Assembly (NCBI GenBank): GCA_965204915.1
Contig: OZ242023.1
Location: 4,898,001-4,962,000 of the forward strand
DNA from: HK1 sp965204915
GTDB taxonomy: Bacteria; Pseudomonadota; Gammaproteobacteria; HK1
Length of the DNA: 64,000 nt
Reading direction: 5' to 3'
Shown: positions 8,435 to 17,030 of the stretch, piece by piece
Layout of the letters: the number at the start of each line of letters is the position of its first letter
Numbering within the stretch: the first letter of the stretch is position 1
The notes under the pieces: generated by a model
What the model saw: the letters and a program-made list of their open reading frames with translations, nothing else
What the model was told of the DNA's origin: nothing
The model's database searches: none
Made by a program: the position numbers and the translations under genes

Positions 8435-9247
8435 ATGGACATGAGCGGCAATCGAACGGTCGTGGTGACCGGGGGCGGCAGCGGAATCGGCCGGGCGGCC
8501 GCCAAGCGGTTCGGCGAGGACGGAGACTTCATCGTCGTCGCGGACGTCAACGGGGAGAGCGCGAAGGCGGTCGCGGCGGAGATCGTCGCTGCGGGCGGCA
8601 ATGCAACGCCCGTTACGGTCGACGTCGCTCGGGATTCGAGTGTCGGCGCCCTTGCGGGCACGGTCGAAGACGACCATGGCGGGGCGGACGTGCTGGTGAC
8701 CTCGGCCGGAGTCCTCCAGAACGCCTCGTCCATCCGCAACATGGAGATGGACGAGCATGACCGGATCTGGGCCGTCAACTACCGCGGCGTCTACCTGTGT
8801 TGCCGGGACTTCGGCCGGCGTATGGCCGAAAGGGGGCGTGGATGCATCGTCAACATCTCGTCCACCTCGGCCTTCGCCGCGTTCCCGCTCCACGCCTATG
8901 CCCCCGCGAAGGCCGCGATCAGCCATCTGACCAGGGTGCTCGCCTCGGATCTCGGACCCCGCGGCGTCCGGGTCAACGCGGTCGTGCCGGGCTACGTGCT
9001 CTCCGAGCAGATGCAGGCCCGCATCGACGCCGGCTATCGGGACAAGGGCGCGATGGAGCGGCAAAGCGCGCTCGGGCGCATGATCCTACCGGGCGAGGTG
9101 GCCGACGGGATCCATTTCCTGTGCTCCGACGCCGCCCGCGCGATCACGGGGATCTCGATGCCCATCGACGCCGGCTGGCTGTCCCGGGTCACCTACGTTC
9201 AGCACTCGGGCTGGCCCCCGGAAGACCGGGATCCGGACGCCGCCTGA
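8435..9247 (+). CDS. Short-chain dehydrogenase/reductase
   Basis: This 270-residue classical SDR has the cofactor motif TGGGSGIG near residue 15, the NAG-equivalent segment (SAG), the catalytic serine in NISSTS, and YAPAK as the Y-x-x-x-K catalytic pair near residue 160. Such enzymes oxidise or reduce alcohols and ketones with NAD(P)H. An acidic residue after the second strand (VVADVN) favours NAD. The C-terminus runs on about 15 residues past the usual end. The ATG at 8435 follows a GGGGAG stretch; a second in-frame ATG lies two codons later. The substrate cannot be inferred. Confidence 0.85.
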   Translation: MDMSGNRTVVVTGGGSGIGRAAAKRFGEDGDFIVVADVNGESAKAVAAEIVAAGGNATPVTVDVARDSSVGALAGTVEDDHGGADVLVTSAGVLQNASSIRNMEMDEHDRIWAVNYRGVYLCCRDFGRRMAERGRGCIVNISSTSAFAAFPLHAYAPAKAAISHLTRVLASDLGPRGVRVNAVVPGYVLSEQMQARIDAGYRDKGAMERQSALGRMILPGEVADGIHFLCSDAARAITGISMPIDAGWLSRVTYVQHSGWPPEDRDPDAA

Positions 9248-9315
9248 TCCTCCCGCGGCGGTTCCCGGCCCTGCGCCCCGTTCGGCTCCGCCGGGTCGGG
9301 GGTGGCGGCGTCGGC

Positions 9316-9510
9316 TCAGCGCCGGTCGGCCGCTTCCTTGCGGATCTCCTTCGCCTTCGCTTCGGGCAGGACCCAGATCGCGCCGGCCATCATCGGCCCC
9401 AGGGCGAGGGTGACCCAGCGCGCGATCCCGGTGCTCGTATCGAAGTAGAACACCGCGGTGCACAGCGCGATGGCGAGCACGGAGACGAGGGCCTTGTAGT
9501 GGTTGGGCAT
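9316..9510 (-). CDS. Small two-helix membrane protein
   Basis: The 64-residue product has two hydrophobic stretches, at about residues 7-23 and 29-48, joined by a short polar turn, and ends in a lysine/arginine-rich cytoplasmic tail. A GGAGGAA lies nine bases ahead of the ATG, which supports translation. It lies 20 bases downstream of the DUF6166-like gene on the same strand, so the two are probably cotranscribed. No family was recognised. Confidence 0.55.
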   Translation of the reverse strand: MPNHYKALVSVLAIALCTAVFYFDTSTGIARWVTLALGPMMAGAIWVLPEAKAKEIRKEAADRR

Positions 9511-9530
9511 CGCCGGCTTCCTCCGGAGTT

Positions 9531-9830
9531 TCAGATGGATGCGAAGGCTTCGACCGCGGCTGCCACGTCGTCGCTCGTCATCTCCCAGGTGTTGTCGAAG
9601 TTCGCGACGACCTCGCGCATGAACGGTTCGACCAGGGACAGGGCGCGGTCCGCATCGCCGAGGTGGTCGGCAAGGATGGCGAGGGCGAGCTGGCGCGACT
9701 CGGCGCCTTCGTAGGTCCATTCGAAGCCGTTCCCGCTGTACCGGCGCAGGTCGAGCCGCTGGTCGAGCGGGTGGTCGTCGACGGTGACGACGATCCCGTC
9801 GATGGTCCGGTCCCCGGCGTATGTCTTCAT
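9531..9830 (-). CDS. DUF6166-like small protein
   Basis: The 99-residue cytoplasmic protein has a segment (LDLRRYSGNGFEWTYEG then QLALAILADHLGD) that resembles the DUF6166 family, small proteins found in bacteria and phages without a known role. The C-terminal third is acidic and helical. A CGGAG precedes the ATG. It is followed by a small membrane protein gene on the same strand. The assignment rests on remembered family appearance, not on a search. Confidence 0.55.
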   Translation of the reverse strand: MKTYAGDRTIDGIVVTVDDHPLDQRLDLRRYSGNGFEWTYEGAESRQLALAILADHLGDADRALSLVEPFMREVVANFDNTWEMTSDDVAAAVEAFASI

Positions 9831-9972
9831 GGCGTCGCTCCGAGGCGGGGCCCTGCCCGTCGCCGCTTCCCCGACCGGCGCCCGCTACGCTTGTATCCCG
9901 ATCGACATGCAACTAATGTAGCACTCCGCAAGAGGTTCGATGATCGCATTGTGAGGCACGGAGGGCACGACT

Positions 9973-10782
9973 ATGGAACTCGCGAACTCGGCGATGAACG
10001 AGCGCCAGCGGACCTACCGCCAAGTCTACCGGGACCGCATCGCGGCTTGGTACAACGGCTATCTGCACGTCGCGATCATCTACGCCATCGGCTTCTGCGC
10101 CTTGTTCGTCTACCTCTCGCATCTCGACAACGTGCAGTGGTGGGAGTGGCTCACCATCCCCGTGGTGTTCGTCGCGAGCAACGTCTTCGAGTGGTGGATC
10201 CATGCCCAGGTGATGCACCGCCCGCGCAAGTGGAAGGGCGCCCGCGCCATCTACACCCGCCACATGCTCATGCACCACCAGTTCTTCACCAACGAGGAGA
10301 TGCGCTTCGCCGACCACCTCGACTGGCGGGTGACGGTGTTCCCGCCGTATGCACTGGTGGTGTTCATCCTGATCTCGACCCCGCCGGCGTTCATCGCGGG
10401 CTGGCTCGTCTCCGCGAACGCCGGCTGGCTCCTCATCGCCACCACCACCAGCATCTACCTGATCTACGAGTTCATGCACTTCTGCTGCCACATCGACGAG
10501 AACCGCTTCGTGCGCTACTGCCCGCTGGTGAACACGCTCCGGCGCCACCACACCGCGCACCACGACCAGTCCATCATGATGGAGCGCAACATGAACCTCA
10601 CGTTCCCCATCGCGGACTGGCTGTTCGGGACCTCCGACCTCGATCGCGGCCTGCTCGGGCACCTCTTCAACGGCTACTCGACGAAGTACGTGAAGACCGA
10701 CATGCGCAAGAGCGCCAGGACCCCGAGGGTGAAGGCGAAGGCGCGCACGCCCGTCGATGCGATGGCGGGAAGTCCTGCCTGA
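9973..10782 (+). CDS. Fatty acid hydroxylase/sterol desaturase superfamily protein
   Basis: The 269-residue membrane protein carries the diiron histidine clusters of the fatty acid hydroxylase superfamily: HAQVMH at 77-82, HMLMHH at 97-102, HFCCH near 175 and RRHHTAHH near 195. Membrane spans lie at about 32-50, 60-75, 118-150 and 155-170. Members hydroxylate or desaturate lipid chains, sterols or carotenoids; the substrate here is unknown. GGAGGG lies about ten bases before the ATG. A strong terminator follows the gene. Unlike the truncated relative at 4795, all histidine clusters are intact. Confidence 0.8.
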   Translation: MELANSAMNERQRTYRQVYRDRIAAWYNGYLHVAIIYAIGFCALFVYLSHLDNVQWWEWLTIPVVFVASNVFEWWIHAQVMHRPRKWKGARAIYTRHMLMHHQFFTNEEMRFADHLDWRVTVFPPYALVVFILISTPPAFIAGWLVSANAGWLLIATTTSIYLIYEFMHFCCHIDENRFVRYCPLVNTLRRHHTAHHDQSIMMERNMNLTFPIADWLFGTSDLDRGLLGHLFNGYSTKYVKTDMRKSARTPRVKAKARTPVDAMAGSPA

Positions 10783-10836
10783 GACCGGCGCGCGCCCGGG
10801 CGCCGGTACGCGCCCGGACGACGACCTGCATGGGAT

Positions 10837-10880
10837 GCACCACGGCGGCGCCGGACACCGGCGCCGCCGTGGTGCGTTTT
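10837..10880 (+). terminator. Rho-independent terminator after the fatty acid hydroxylase
   Basis: A perfect 18-bp stem (10837-10854 with 10858-10875, starting GCACCACGGCGGCGCC) closes a three-base loop and is followed by GTTTT. It lies 54 bases after the hydroxylase stop and 24 bases before the next ATG, so it insulates the ornithine cyclodeaminase-like gene. Confidence 0.8.
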
Positions 10881-10903
10881 GGACACGGTGGAGAACGTCG
10901 CCC

Positions 10904-11848
10904 ATGAACATCATCGACGCCGCGCGGATGCGGGCGGTCACCAGCTACCCCGATCTCGTCGAATGGCTGCGTGAGAGCCATCTCGACGCCATCGACGCGA
11001 TGGACGACCTGCTCATGACCCAGCCGGCGGCGACGGGCGGCGCCGACACCCTGCTCATCCGCGCCGCATGGCAGCGCGGCAAACAGATCGGGATCAAGCT
11101 CGTCACCGTATTTCCCGCCAACGCCGGCGGGGCGCTGCCGTCCATCCAGGCCGTCTACATGCTCTTCGACGGCGGGAACGGCCAGCCGCTCGCGAGCCTC
11201 GACGGCACCGAGCTCACGTACTGGAAGACGGCGGCGGATTCCGCGCTCGGCGCGCACTTCCTCGCCCGCGAGGATGCGAAGGAGCTCTGCATGATCGGTG
11301 CGGGCGCGCAGGCCCCGCACCTCATCCGCGCACACTGCTCGGTGCGTCCGTCCATCGAGCGGGTGACCCTCTGGAACCGCACCCATGCGAAGGCCGAGGC
11401 GCTGGCCGCCGCCGCGCCGGTGGACGGGGTGACGTTCCAGGCCACCACCGACCTCGAGGCGGCGTGCCGCGGCGCCGACGTCATCACCGCCGCCACCGCG
11501 GCGGAAGCGCCGCTCGTGCTCGGCAAGTGGCTGCGGCCCGGCCAGCACCTGGATCTGGTCGGCGGATACAAGCCCGAGATGCGCGAGGCGGACACCGAGG
11601 CGTTCGAGCGCGCGCGGGTCTTCGTCGATGCGAGGGAAACGACGGTCGGGATCTGCGGCGACCTCCTCGAGCCGGAGAAGGAAGGGCGGTTCAGCCCCGA
11701 CCGGATCGAGGGCGACCTGTTCGACCTGTGCCGCGGCGGCCTGCCGGCCCCTCGCGCGGACGGCGACCTCACCTTGTTCAAGAACGGCGGCGGCGGCCAC
11801 CTCGACCTGATGACCGCGAGCTACTACGTGGAGCGGGTGGGAAAGTAA
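10904..11848 (+). CDS. Ornithine cyclodeaminase/mu-crystallin family protein
   Basis: The 314-residue protein belongs to the ornithine cyclodeaminase/mu-crystallin family. The NAD(P) site is seen as MIGAGAQAPHLIRAH near residue 127, after the KLVTVFPAN segment that holds the substrate lysine in relatives. Members include ornithine cyclodeaminase, alanine dehydrogenase of the archaeal type and ketimine reductases; these cannot be told apart by eye. GGAG precedes the ATG at 10904. Its stop is only 17 bases from the convergent end of the defence island, so the island boundary lies immediately downstream. Confidence 0.8.
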   Translation: MNIIDAARMRAVTSYPDLVEWLRESHLDAIDAMDDLLMTQPAATGGADTLLIRAAWQRGKQIGIKLVTVFPANAGGALPSIQAVYMLFDGGNGQPLASLDGTELTYWKTAADSALGAHFLAREDAKELCMIGAGAQAPHLIRAHCSVRPSIERVTLWNRTHAKAEALAAAAPVDGVTFQATTDLEAACRGADVITAATAAEAPLVLGKWLRPGQHLDLVGGYKPEMREADTEAFERARVFVDARETTVGICGDLLEPEKEGRFSPDRIEGDLFDLCRGGLPAPRADGDLTLFKNGGGGHLDLMTASYYVERVGK

Positions 11849-11865
11849 GGGCCGCCCGGGATTCG

Positions 11866-12780
11866 TCAGCTTCGGTCCAGGAGCCGGGCGCGTCGAAGCG
11901 CGATCTCGGCTATCTCCTGCTTCATGACTCGATCGGGAAAGAAGTACGCCATCCAGTTGACGAATGCGACCCATAGATCGTTGGTGGAGAACTCGTCTCC
12001 GGCGATCGTCTCGAGATAGGAGTGTGCGTCGGCACGGGTGAGCGTCATGTCTTCGGTTGCGTCCAGGAGAACCTTGGCGGTCGGTATGGCAGCAAGCAGG
12101 GAACGAATCGCATTTTTGAATTCATCTTCCCCGAGACCGGGCTGAAGATTGGAGTTCGCCAAGTCAACCAGCAGAATGCGATCGGCGGCTCCCGTGTATC
12201 CACTCGGTGGGTGCTTGTAGAAGCGATAGGCATGTTCGGGCCGGCGACTGCCTGGAAACCAGGGTGCATCAAGATTGATTTGCGACGTAGCCGAGGTGGA
12301 AAGGCTATCCGCCAAGCGGCGGACGGTCTGCGCCATGGCTCGGGTCGCCGGTCGTTCAGATTGAGAGATTTCTTCAAGTGTTGCGACAATACCCGGATCA
12401 TGGGCGCTTATCTCTACAAGGATCTCGATATTCTTGTAATCCCCTCCTTCGCCCAGCCCTGCAAATGTGACATTTGAAGAGCCGGTCAGACACAGATCAC
12501 CTGCGATGTAGAGCTTGGCGTGCAATCTGTCGACAAGGGACAATCGGAAATTGCCGCGCTCTTCAAGCATATCCAGAATCTCCGGATCGGATACGCCTGC
12601 GGCGATTTCCCGAGGCAGCCATCGTGTGATGCAACGCAGACGTGTATCCGAGGGGATTACGTCGAGCAACGATCTCAAGGCGCCGAGCTTGATGAATGGC
12701 GAAATGACCGTGACTTCACCCGAAGCGCCCTCGAAGAGAGAACGAATACGAGCACCCTGCGTATCGCTTGCCGTCACCAC
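11866..12780 (-). CDS. PLD-fold nuclease of the Ssp-linked module
   Basis: The 304-residue protein has a phospholipase D-type active site: HAKLYIAGD then TGSSNVT at about residues 83-100. There is a single HxK set per chain, as in dimeric PLD-fold restriction nucleases such as BfiI. The aspartate of the classical HxK-x4-D motif is shifted or replaced by glycine, which is also seen in other defence-linked PLD proteins. The C-terminal half is helical and unassigned. The start is GTG at 12780 with AGGA a few bases upstream. It is the last gene of the nine-gene island, six bases after the GHKL ATPase stop. DNA cleavage is inferred from fold and context. Confidence 0.75.
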   Translation of the reverse strand: MVTASDTQGARIRSLFEGASGEVTVISPFIKLGALRSLLDVIPSDTRLRCITRWLPREIAAGVSDPEILDMLEERGNFRLSLVDRLHAKLYIAGDLCLTGSSNVTFAGLGEGGDYKNIEILVEISAHDPGIVATLEEISQSERPATRAMAQTVRRLADSLSTSATSQINLDAPWFPGSRRPEHAYRFYKHPPSGYTGAADRILLVDLANSNLQPGLGEDEFKNAIRSLLAAIPTAKVLLDATEDMTLTRADAHSYLETIAGDEFSTNDLWVAFVNWMAYFFPDRVMKQEIAEIALRRARLLDRS

Positions 12781-12786
12781 GATTTC

Positions 12787-14721
12787 CTACACCAGATCCG
12801 TGGGAGGAATCGAATCATCTTCTTCGTCGAAGAATTCTTCCGCGTACTTTCCCCACTCCACGCGCGCATTCCGGACCCGACGCCGAGCGCGGTCAATCTG
12901 TTCCTCCTCATAACGAGCCCACGAGTATATGAGAATGCGGAAAGCCGCAGCAGCTCGCGCAAGCCGTTCTCGAACCTCATCTTCGGCCAATTCTTCGACA
13001 TCCGGGTGCATGATATCGTAGAGGTGCGAGTGCACGGGATGCTCTGTGTTGAGCGCAACCTGGATCACGTTGGGCAGTGATTCTACATCAAAAAAAGCTG
13101 GGCTGGATTGCGCCGATTGGATCCAGCGTACCCGGCTGTTCATACGGATGGTTTCATCTACTCGTTGTAGGGCATCTGTATGATCAAGGTGATGCTTCTC
13201 TACAAGAGATTCGACTTGCGCCTCCTTATGTTCCTCCTCGGTGCCTGCTTCACCCGCTCGATCGGATTCTCCTTCGTATCCTTCCTCGATACGGCGTCTG
13301 ATTACACTTGTTGCTTTTTCGTCAGCTTTCTGATCTTCATCGAGAACGTGACGCGGACCACGTCGCTGCCTTGTCTCCTTGATGCGTGGCCGCATCAGTT
13401 CGATGGCTTTCTTAATCTGCCTGCGAAGATCCAGGAGATAAACCCGGTAGTCTCCATCTTCCTCCATCCGACGCCGAACATCGCCACTTGATTCTTCACC
13501 GGGTAACGCTTCTCGTTCCCAATAGTATCGAGCGAGCCGCTGGAAAGTCGTAGTCTCCTGTTTGTTGTTGGTAACACCGAAAATCTCATCAAGTGCCGTA
13601 GGGAAGTCAATCTCTACCGTCCACCAACGCTCTGTCGGATCGTCCCCACTTGCCCAAGAATCGTCAAGCTGAATTTCCCGATGCGCTCGTATCAGAGAGA
13701 CACCCATATTCGAGTCAGCATGTTTCCCCCATGGAGTATGACCAGCATCCCTTCCTCTCCATTCTTCGGGCCATGCAGCTCCCGTATCGGAAGAATCGCG
13801 GACATGAGAACGGGCGTAGCTTGCGCGGACACGAACTTCGTACTGCCGGTCTTGATAAAGAACGGGCACTAAAAAAGGACTCCCTTCCAATTCTTTGAAC
13901 ATGGGGCCAGTTCCGAACTGTTCGGGGCACGAGGTTCCGCTCATGAGATAGAGGGGATCGTTCGGCCTGATTTCCACGATGTCGGATTCCTGGACGTCAG
14001 GCGATACACCGTTATCCTGAACGGGAATACACGTGATGGTGCGATGGAGATCGATTTCATCATTTCTTGGATCCTCCGAGTGCAACCTCTCTGAGGATAT
14101 GGCAAGAAAACGTCGATATATTCGACCTAGAAGAATCTCCGTGTGTCGAAACGTCGTCGATGCTTGCTTCCACTCGACTCGATCGAGATTGCTCCATACT
14201 ACTAGAGTTCCGGAATCTTCAAAACCGTTGCGGCTTGCCACACGGTAGATTTCTGGGATGGCTTCCAAATTTGGTTCCGGAATTTCATCCGCACCATTCT
14301 CCACGTCGTCTATTGAAAGTCGAGTGCGGAGGGCATTCGTGACGCCCGATTGCCATGACCAGACGTCTACCTGTCTTGCCTGTGACATCGACGAATTGGG
14401 AAGCCCAAGGCCGAAACGGCCGATTCCCTGTCGCTTCCGACGAGTTCCATGACCATAACGCAGGCTTCCCCGGAGAGCATGTTTGTCCATACCTTCTCCA
14501 TTGTCTAGGACGGCCAGTTCCTTGAGCGTTAATCTTCCAGTGCGATCGTCCCGGCGATTGACTCCAAAGATCTCGATCGCCGTAGCTCCGCTTTCGATCG
14601 AGTTGTCGATGAGCTCTGCAAGCGCATGCGTGGTGGATTTATACCCACTGTCGCGCATAGCCTGGACGGTCATCCTGGAGTCGATGATCGAAAAGCTCAG
14701 TTGGCTGTCGGATTCGGTCAT
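12787..14721 (-). CDS. GHKL (MutL/MORC-like) ATPase of the Ssp-linked module
   Basis: The 644-residue protein starts with a GHKL ATPase domain. The N-box is E36..D39-N40 in LAELIDNS, the G1 box is DNGEG at 73-77, and the glycine-rich lid is GRFGLGLP at 101-108. The next 200 residues fit an S5-like domain, and a charged coiled region occupies about 420-520. The architecture is that of prokaryotic MutL/MORC-like ATPases, often found beside helicases and nucleases in restriction systems. The ATG at 14721 overlaps the helicase stop as ATGA; an in-frame ATG two codons upstream is also possible. It probably acts as an ATP-driven DNA clamp that recruits the PLD protein; that role is inferred. Confidence 0.8.
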   Translation of the reverse strand: MTESDSQLSFSIIDSRMTVQAMRDSGYKSTTHALAELIDNSIESGATAIEIFGVNRRDDRTGRLTLKELAVLDNGEGMDKHALRGSLRYGHGTRRKRQGIGRFGLGLPNSSMSQARQVDVWSWQSGVTNALRTRLSIDDVENGADEIPEPNLEAIPEIYRVASRNGFEDSGTLVVWSNLDRVEWKQASTTFRHTEILLGRIYRRFLAISSERLHSEDPRNDEIDLHRTITCIPVQDNGVSPDVQESDIVEIRPNDPLYLMSGTSCPEQFGTGPMFKELEGSPFLVPVLYQDRQYEVRVRASYARSHVRDSSDTGAAWPEEWRGRDAGHTPWGKHADSNMGVSLIRAHREIQLDDSWASGDDPTERWWTVEIDFPTALDEIFGVTNNKQETTTFQRLARYYWEREALPGEESSGDVRRRMEEDGDYRVYLLDLRRQIKKAIELMRPRIKETRQRRGPRHVLDEDQKADEKATSVIRRRIEEGYEGESDRAGEAGTEEEHKEAQVESLVEKHHLDHTDALQRVDETIRMNSRVRWIQSAQSSPAFFDVESLPNVIQVALNTEHPVHSHLYDIMHPDVEELAEDEVRERLARAAAAFRILIYSWARYEEEQIDRARRRVRNARVEWGKYAEEFFDEEDDSIPPTDLV

Positions 14722-16322
14722 TGCCATACGTCCTCCCAGTTCACAAACGCTTCCGCGACGTCACCGAAACCCGGCAGGCTCGGATCGACGACTGTCAATA
14801 TGTCGCAAGTTGCTGTCCCACCTGCTTTGGGACCTCGGATCGCGCGACCGACCATCTGGCTGTACAGTACCAGGGATTGTGTCGGCCGGGCTATGACTAC
14901 GGCCCCCGCCTTGGGTGCATCGAATCCTGTCGTCAACACGCCAAAATTGACGAGAACCATCGGTATGCCATCGTTCGACTTAAAGGTTCTGATGGCGCGC
15001 TCTCTTACGCGCTCCGGCGTCGAGCCCGTCACCACATCACTCCGAATATTGCGGGCGACGAGGATTGCCGTCAACATCCGGGCATGAGCGACCGTCGCGG
15101 CGAAGACAAGTACCCGCTGATGACCCGCATCGAGCAGTTCCCCGACCGCTCCAAGTACAGCCGTCACATATTGTTCACTCATCGACAAGTTGGCTACGAT
15201 CCTCTCCGGGATGTCCAGAGAATTGGCGATTCGGGTCAACTCGTCGTCGTTGATGCTGAGCCCTGGTTCCGCAAAGAGTGTCCGGAAATTCGGGCGTGCG
15301 AGAAACCCATTGTCGATAAGATATTCAATAGGATTTTCACCTGGAACGTCGAGAGTGACCTTGTTGCCGGAAAAAAAATCGGCGAGTTCTCCATCCTTGT
15401 CAATATCCGCCCACGTTCGTCCGGGGGTCGCGGTGAGTCCCAACAGCGCGCATCGGAAATCAAGGGTAAGCTCCTCGGTGAGCCGCCTGTAGGTTCCGGC
15501 GATACTCTGGTGAGCTTCATCAAAGACCACGAGCCGTACCCGTGAAGCTAGACGTGCTGCCCAATCAGAATCGGTCCGTGAGAGCATGGCCCATGCCTTA
15601 GCCAGTCCAACAGCGAGAAAGCCGTCCGAGAAGTCTTCGAGATCCGGCATTCTGTCGCCCCACATGGATCCGATTCGTATCGGCCTCGTTCCCAAGTGGA
15701 GCCAAGCTTCCCTGAATGCGAGTACGGCTTGTTCAAGAAGCTCTTTTCCTGATGCAAGCCAGACCACGACTGACGGCTCATGGGCACGTAGCGAGTTCAC
15801 CACCACGTGCATGGCCGTTCGGGTCTTGCCGACTCCGGTAGGCAGATGAAGAACCGCGCGGCGTTCATCTTGGGTCAATAGTGGCATCAGCTTCCGAACT
15901 ACGTCTCTCTGATGATCGAACAGGCCGTATGAGGGGGTGATCGTATCCGTCGGCGGCATCGGCGGTGGCACAATGCGTTCATCGACTAGACCGAAGAAGT
16001 CGCGTATTCGTTGTACTTCCGCATCTGTGTATTCATCTGCGCTAGTAGCGTAAATGTTTCGTCCTATGCGATTCTCCAGTTCAATTCGTTTCTGCTCGGG
16101 GACTAAATTTAGGATGAGTCGCCGGCTTTGGGGTTCTCGAAGCAGCAGATCAAAATCGACAACCGTTCGAATGACACATTGTAGATTTTTACCGCCTAAG
16201 TACCCATCAAAGATAGCATCCAGAATCGGCAGAATGCCAGGATCCACGAATTTTCTCAAATCTTGATCCTGAAGAAGTTCTAAAAATTGTGTAACTGTCA
16301 AACCCAATCCTTGATGTATCAT
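14718..16322 (-). CDS. Superfamily 2 DEAD/DEAH helicase of the Ssp-linked module
   Basis: The 534-residue protein has about 130 unassigned residues, then a complete SF2 core: PTGVGKT at 161-167 (motif I), VFDEAH at 266-271 (motif II), TATPGRT near 296 (motif III), and QMVGRAIRG near 493 (motif VI). Such ATPases move along duplex DNA in type I, type III and other defence systems. The C-terminus ends soon after motif VI, so there is no fused nuclease or methylase. GGAGGTG lies seven bases ahead of the ATG. It is translationally coupled to the GHKL gene by an ATGA overlap. Sampled lines of the gene have clearly lower GC than sspA or sspB. Confidence 0.85.
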   Translation of the reverse strand: MIHQGLGLTVTQFLELLQDQDLRKFVDPGILPILDAIFDGYLGGKNLQCVIRTVVDFDLLLREPQSRRLILNLVPEQKRIELENRIGRNIYATSADEYTDAEVQRIRDFFGLVDERIVPPPMPPTDTITPSYGLFDHQRDVVRKLMPLLTQDERRAVLHLPTGVGKTRTAMHVVVNSLRAHEPSVVVWLASGKELLEQAVLAFREAWLHLGTRPIRIGSMWGDRMPDLEDFSDGFLAVGLAKAWAMLSRTDSDWAARLASRVRLVVFDEAHQSIAGTYRRLTEELTLDFRCALLGLTATPGRTWADIDKDGELADFFSGNKVTLDVPGENPIEYLIDNGFLARPNFRTLFAEPGLSINDDELTRIANSLDIPERIVANLSMSEQYVTAVLGAVGELLDAGHQRVLVFAATVAHARMLTAILVARNIRSDVVTGSTPERVRERAIRTFKSNDGIPMVLVNFGVLTTGFDAPKAGAVVIARPTQSLVLYSQMVGRAIRGPKAGGTATCDILTVVDPSLPGFGDVAEAFVNWEDVWQ

Positions 16323-16338
16323 GTTTTGACACCTCCAG

Positions 16339-17028
16339 TTATTTCTTCATTTGATCATGAATATCATGGCATGTTTCGGCTAAACGGCGGATTCCCATAG
16401 GGTGTGTGAGAGCTCCCAATGCTTTAGTCGCTGTTTCTGAGTCACATCCAGTATGAACAACCAACAAACCTAAGCAGTTTTGCCCGAGTGAATTAACGAT
16501 GGGATAGACACTAATAGCACCATATATTTGTTTAAGTTCGTAATTAACCAAAGGGCTCAATTTATTCCAGGAATTATGATCTTCTGATTGCGGAACCAAT
16601 TCGATGTTCCACCACAAACCTTCGCGAGGTTCTTTGAAACATCGGCCGAACAATTCATGATTTAGTTGAATTTCGTGAAGAGGAATGCGGACATCTGTCA
16701 GTGCAATAGACAATTCTCGTACTAATTTGGAGGAACGAGGGACATAGAGATCAACCATCCATAAGTCATATTCATTGGCTGTCAAATCGGCTAAATCAGC
16801 GATAAGGCGCAACACCCTGCGCTGAATGTTTTCGTAATTTCGTTTTAGTCGATTCGATATATTTTTCTCTATTCTCCAATTCACAATCTCATGAATAAGA
16901 ATAAATATACAAATACCAACAATCCAGTTCCACGGCCGATCAGCAGTTCCAATCAACTCAGCAACAGTTAATGCTAGAGTAGCAACGACCAGAATTGGTC
17001 TACTGAACAATAGATTGATCCAGTTCAT
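16339..17028 (-). CDS. Membrane protein with two spans and a possible sensor domain
   Basis: The 229-residue protein has two hydrophobic helices at about residues 10-27 and 33-47, then a charged coiled-coil (about 52-85), then a soluble alpha/beta domain of about 130 residues that looks GAF-like (YGAISVYPIVNSLGQNCLGLLVVH). No family could be named with confidence. It starts two bases after the DUF262 stop, so the two genes form a tight pair, and both are very AT-rich compared with their surroundings. In defence operons a membrane-anchored protein of this shape could be a sensor or membrane-acting effector; that is inference only. No clear Shine-Dalgarno sequence is visible. Confidence 0.6.
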   Translation of the reverse strand: MNWINLLFSRPILVVATLALTVAELIGTADRPWNWIVGICIFILIHEIVNWRIEKNISNRLKRNYENIQRRVLRLIADLADLTANEYDLWMVDLYVPRSSKLVRELSIALTDVRIPLHEIQLNHELFGRCFKEPREGLWWNIELVPQSEDHNSWNKLSPLVNYELKQIYGAISVYPIVNSLGQNCLGLLVVHTGCDSETATKALGALTHPMGIRRLAETCHDIHDQMKK

Positions 17029-17030
17029 TT

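Noticed and set aside
6752..9064. A 770-codon minus-strand frame across pobA and the SDR gene
   Set aside because: It is a frame-shifted shadow of pobA and antisense to the SDR gene.
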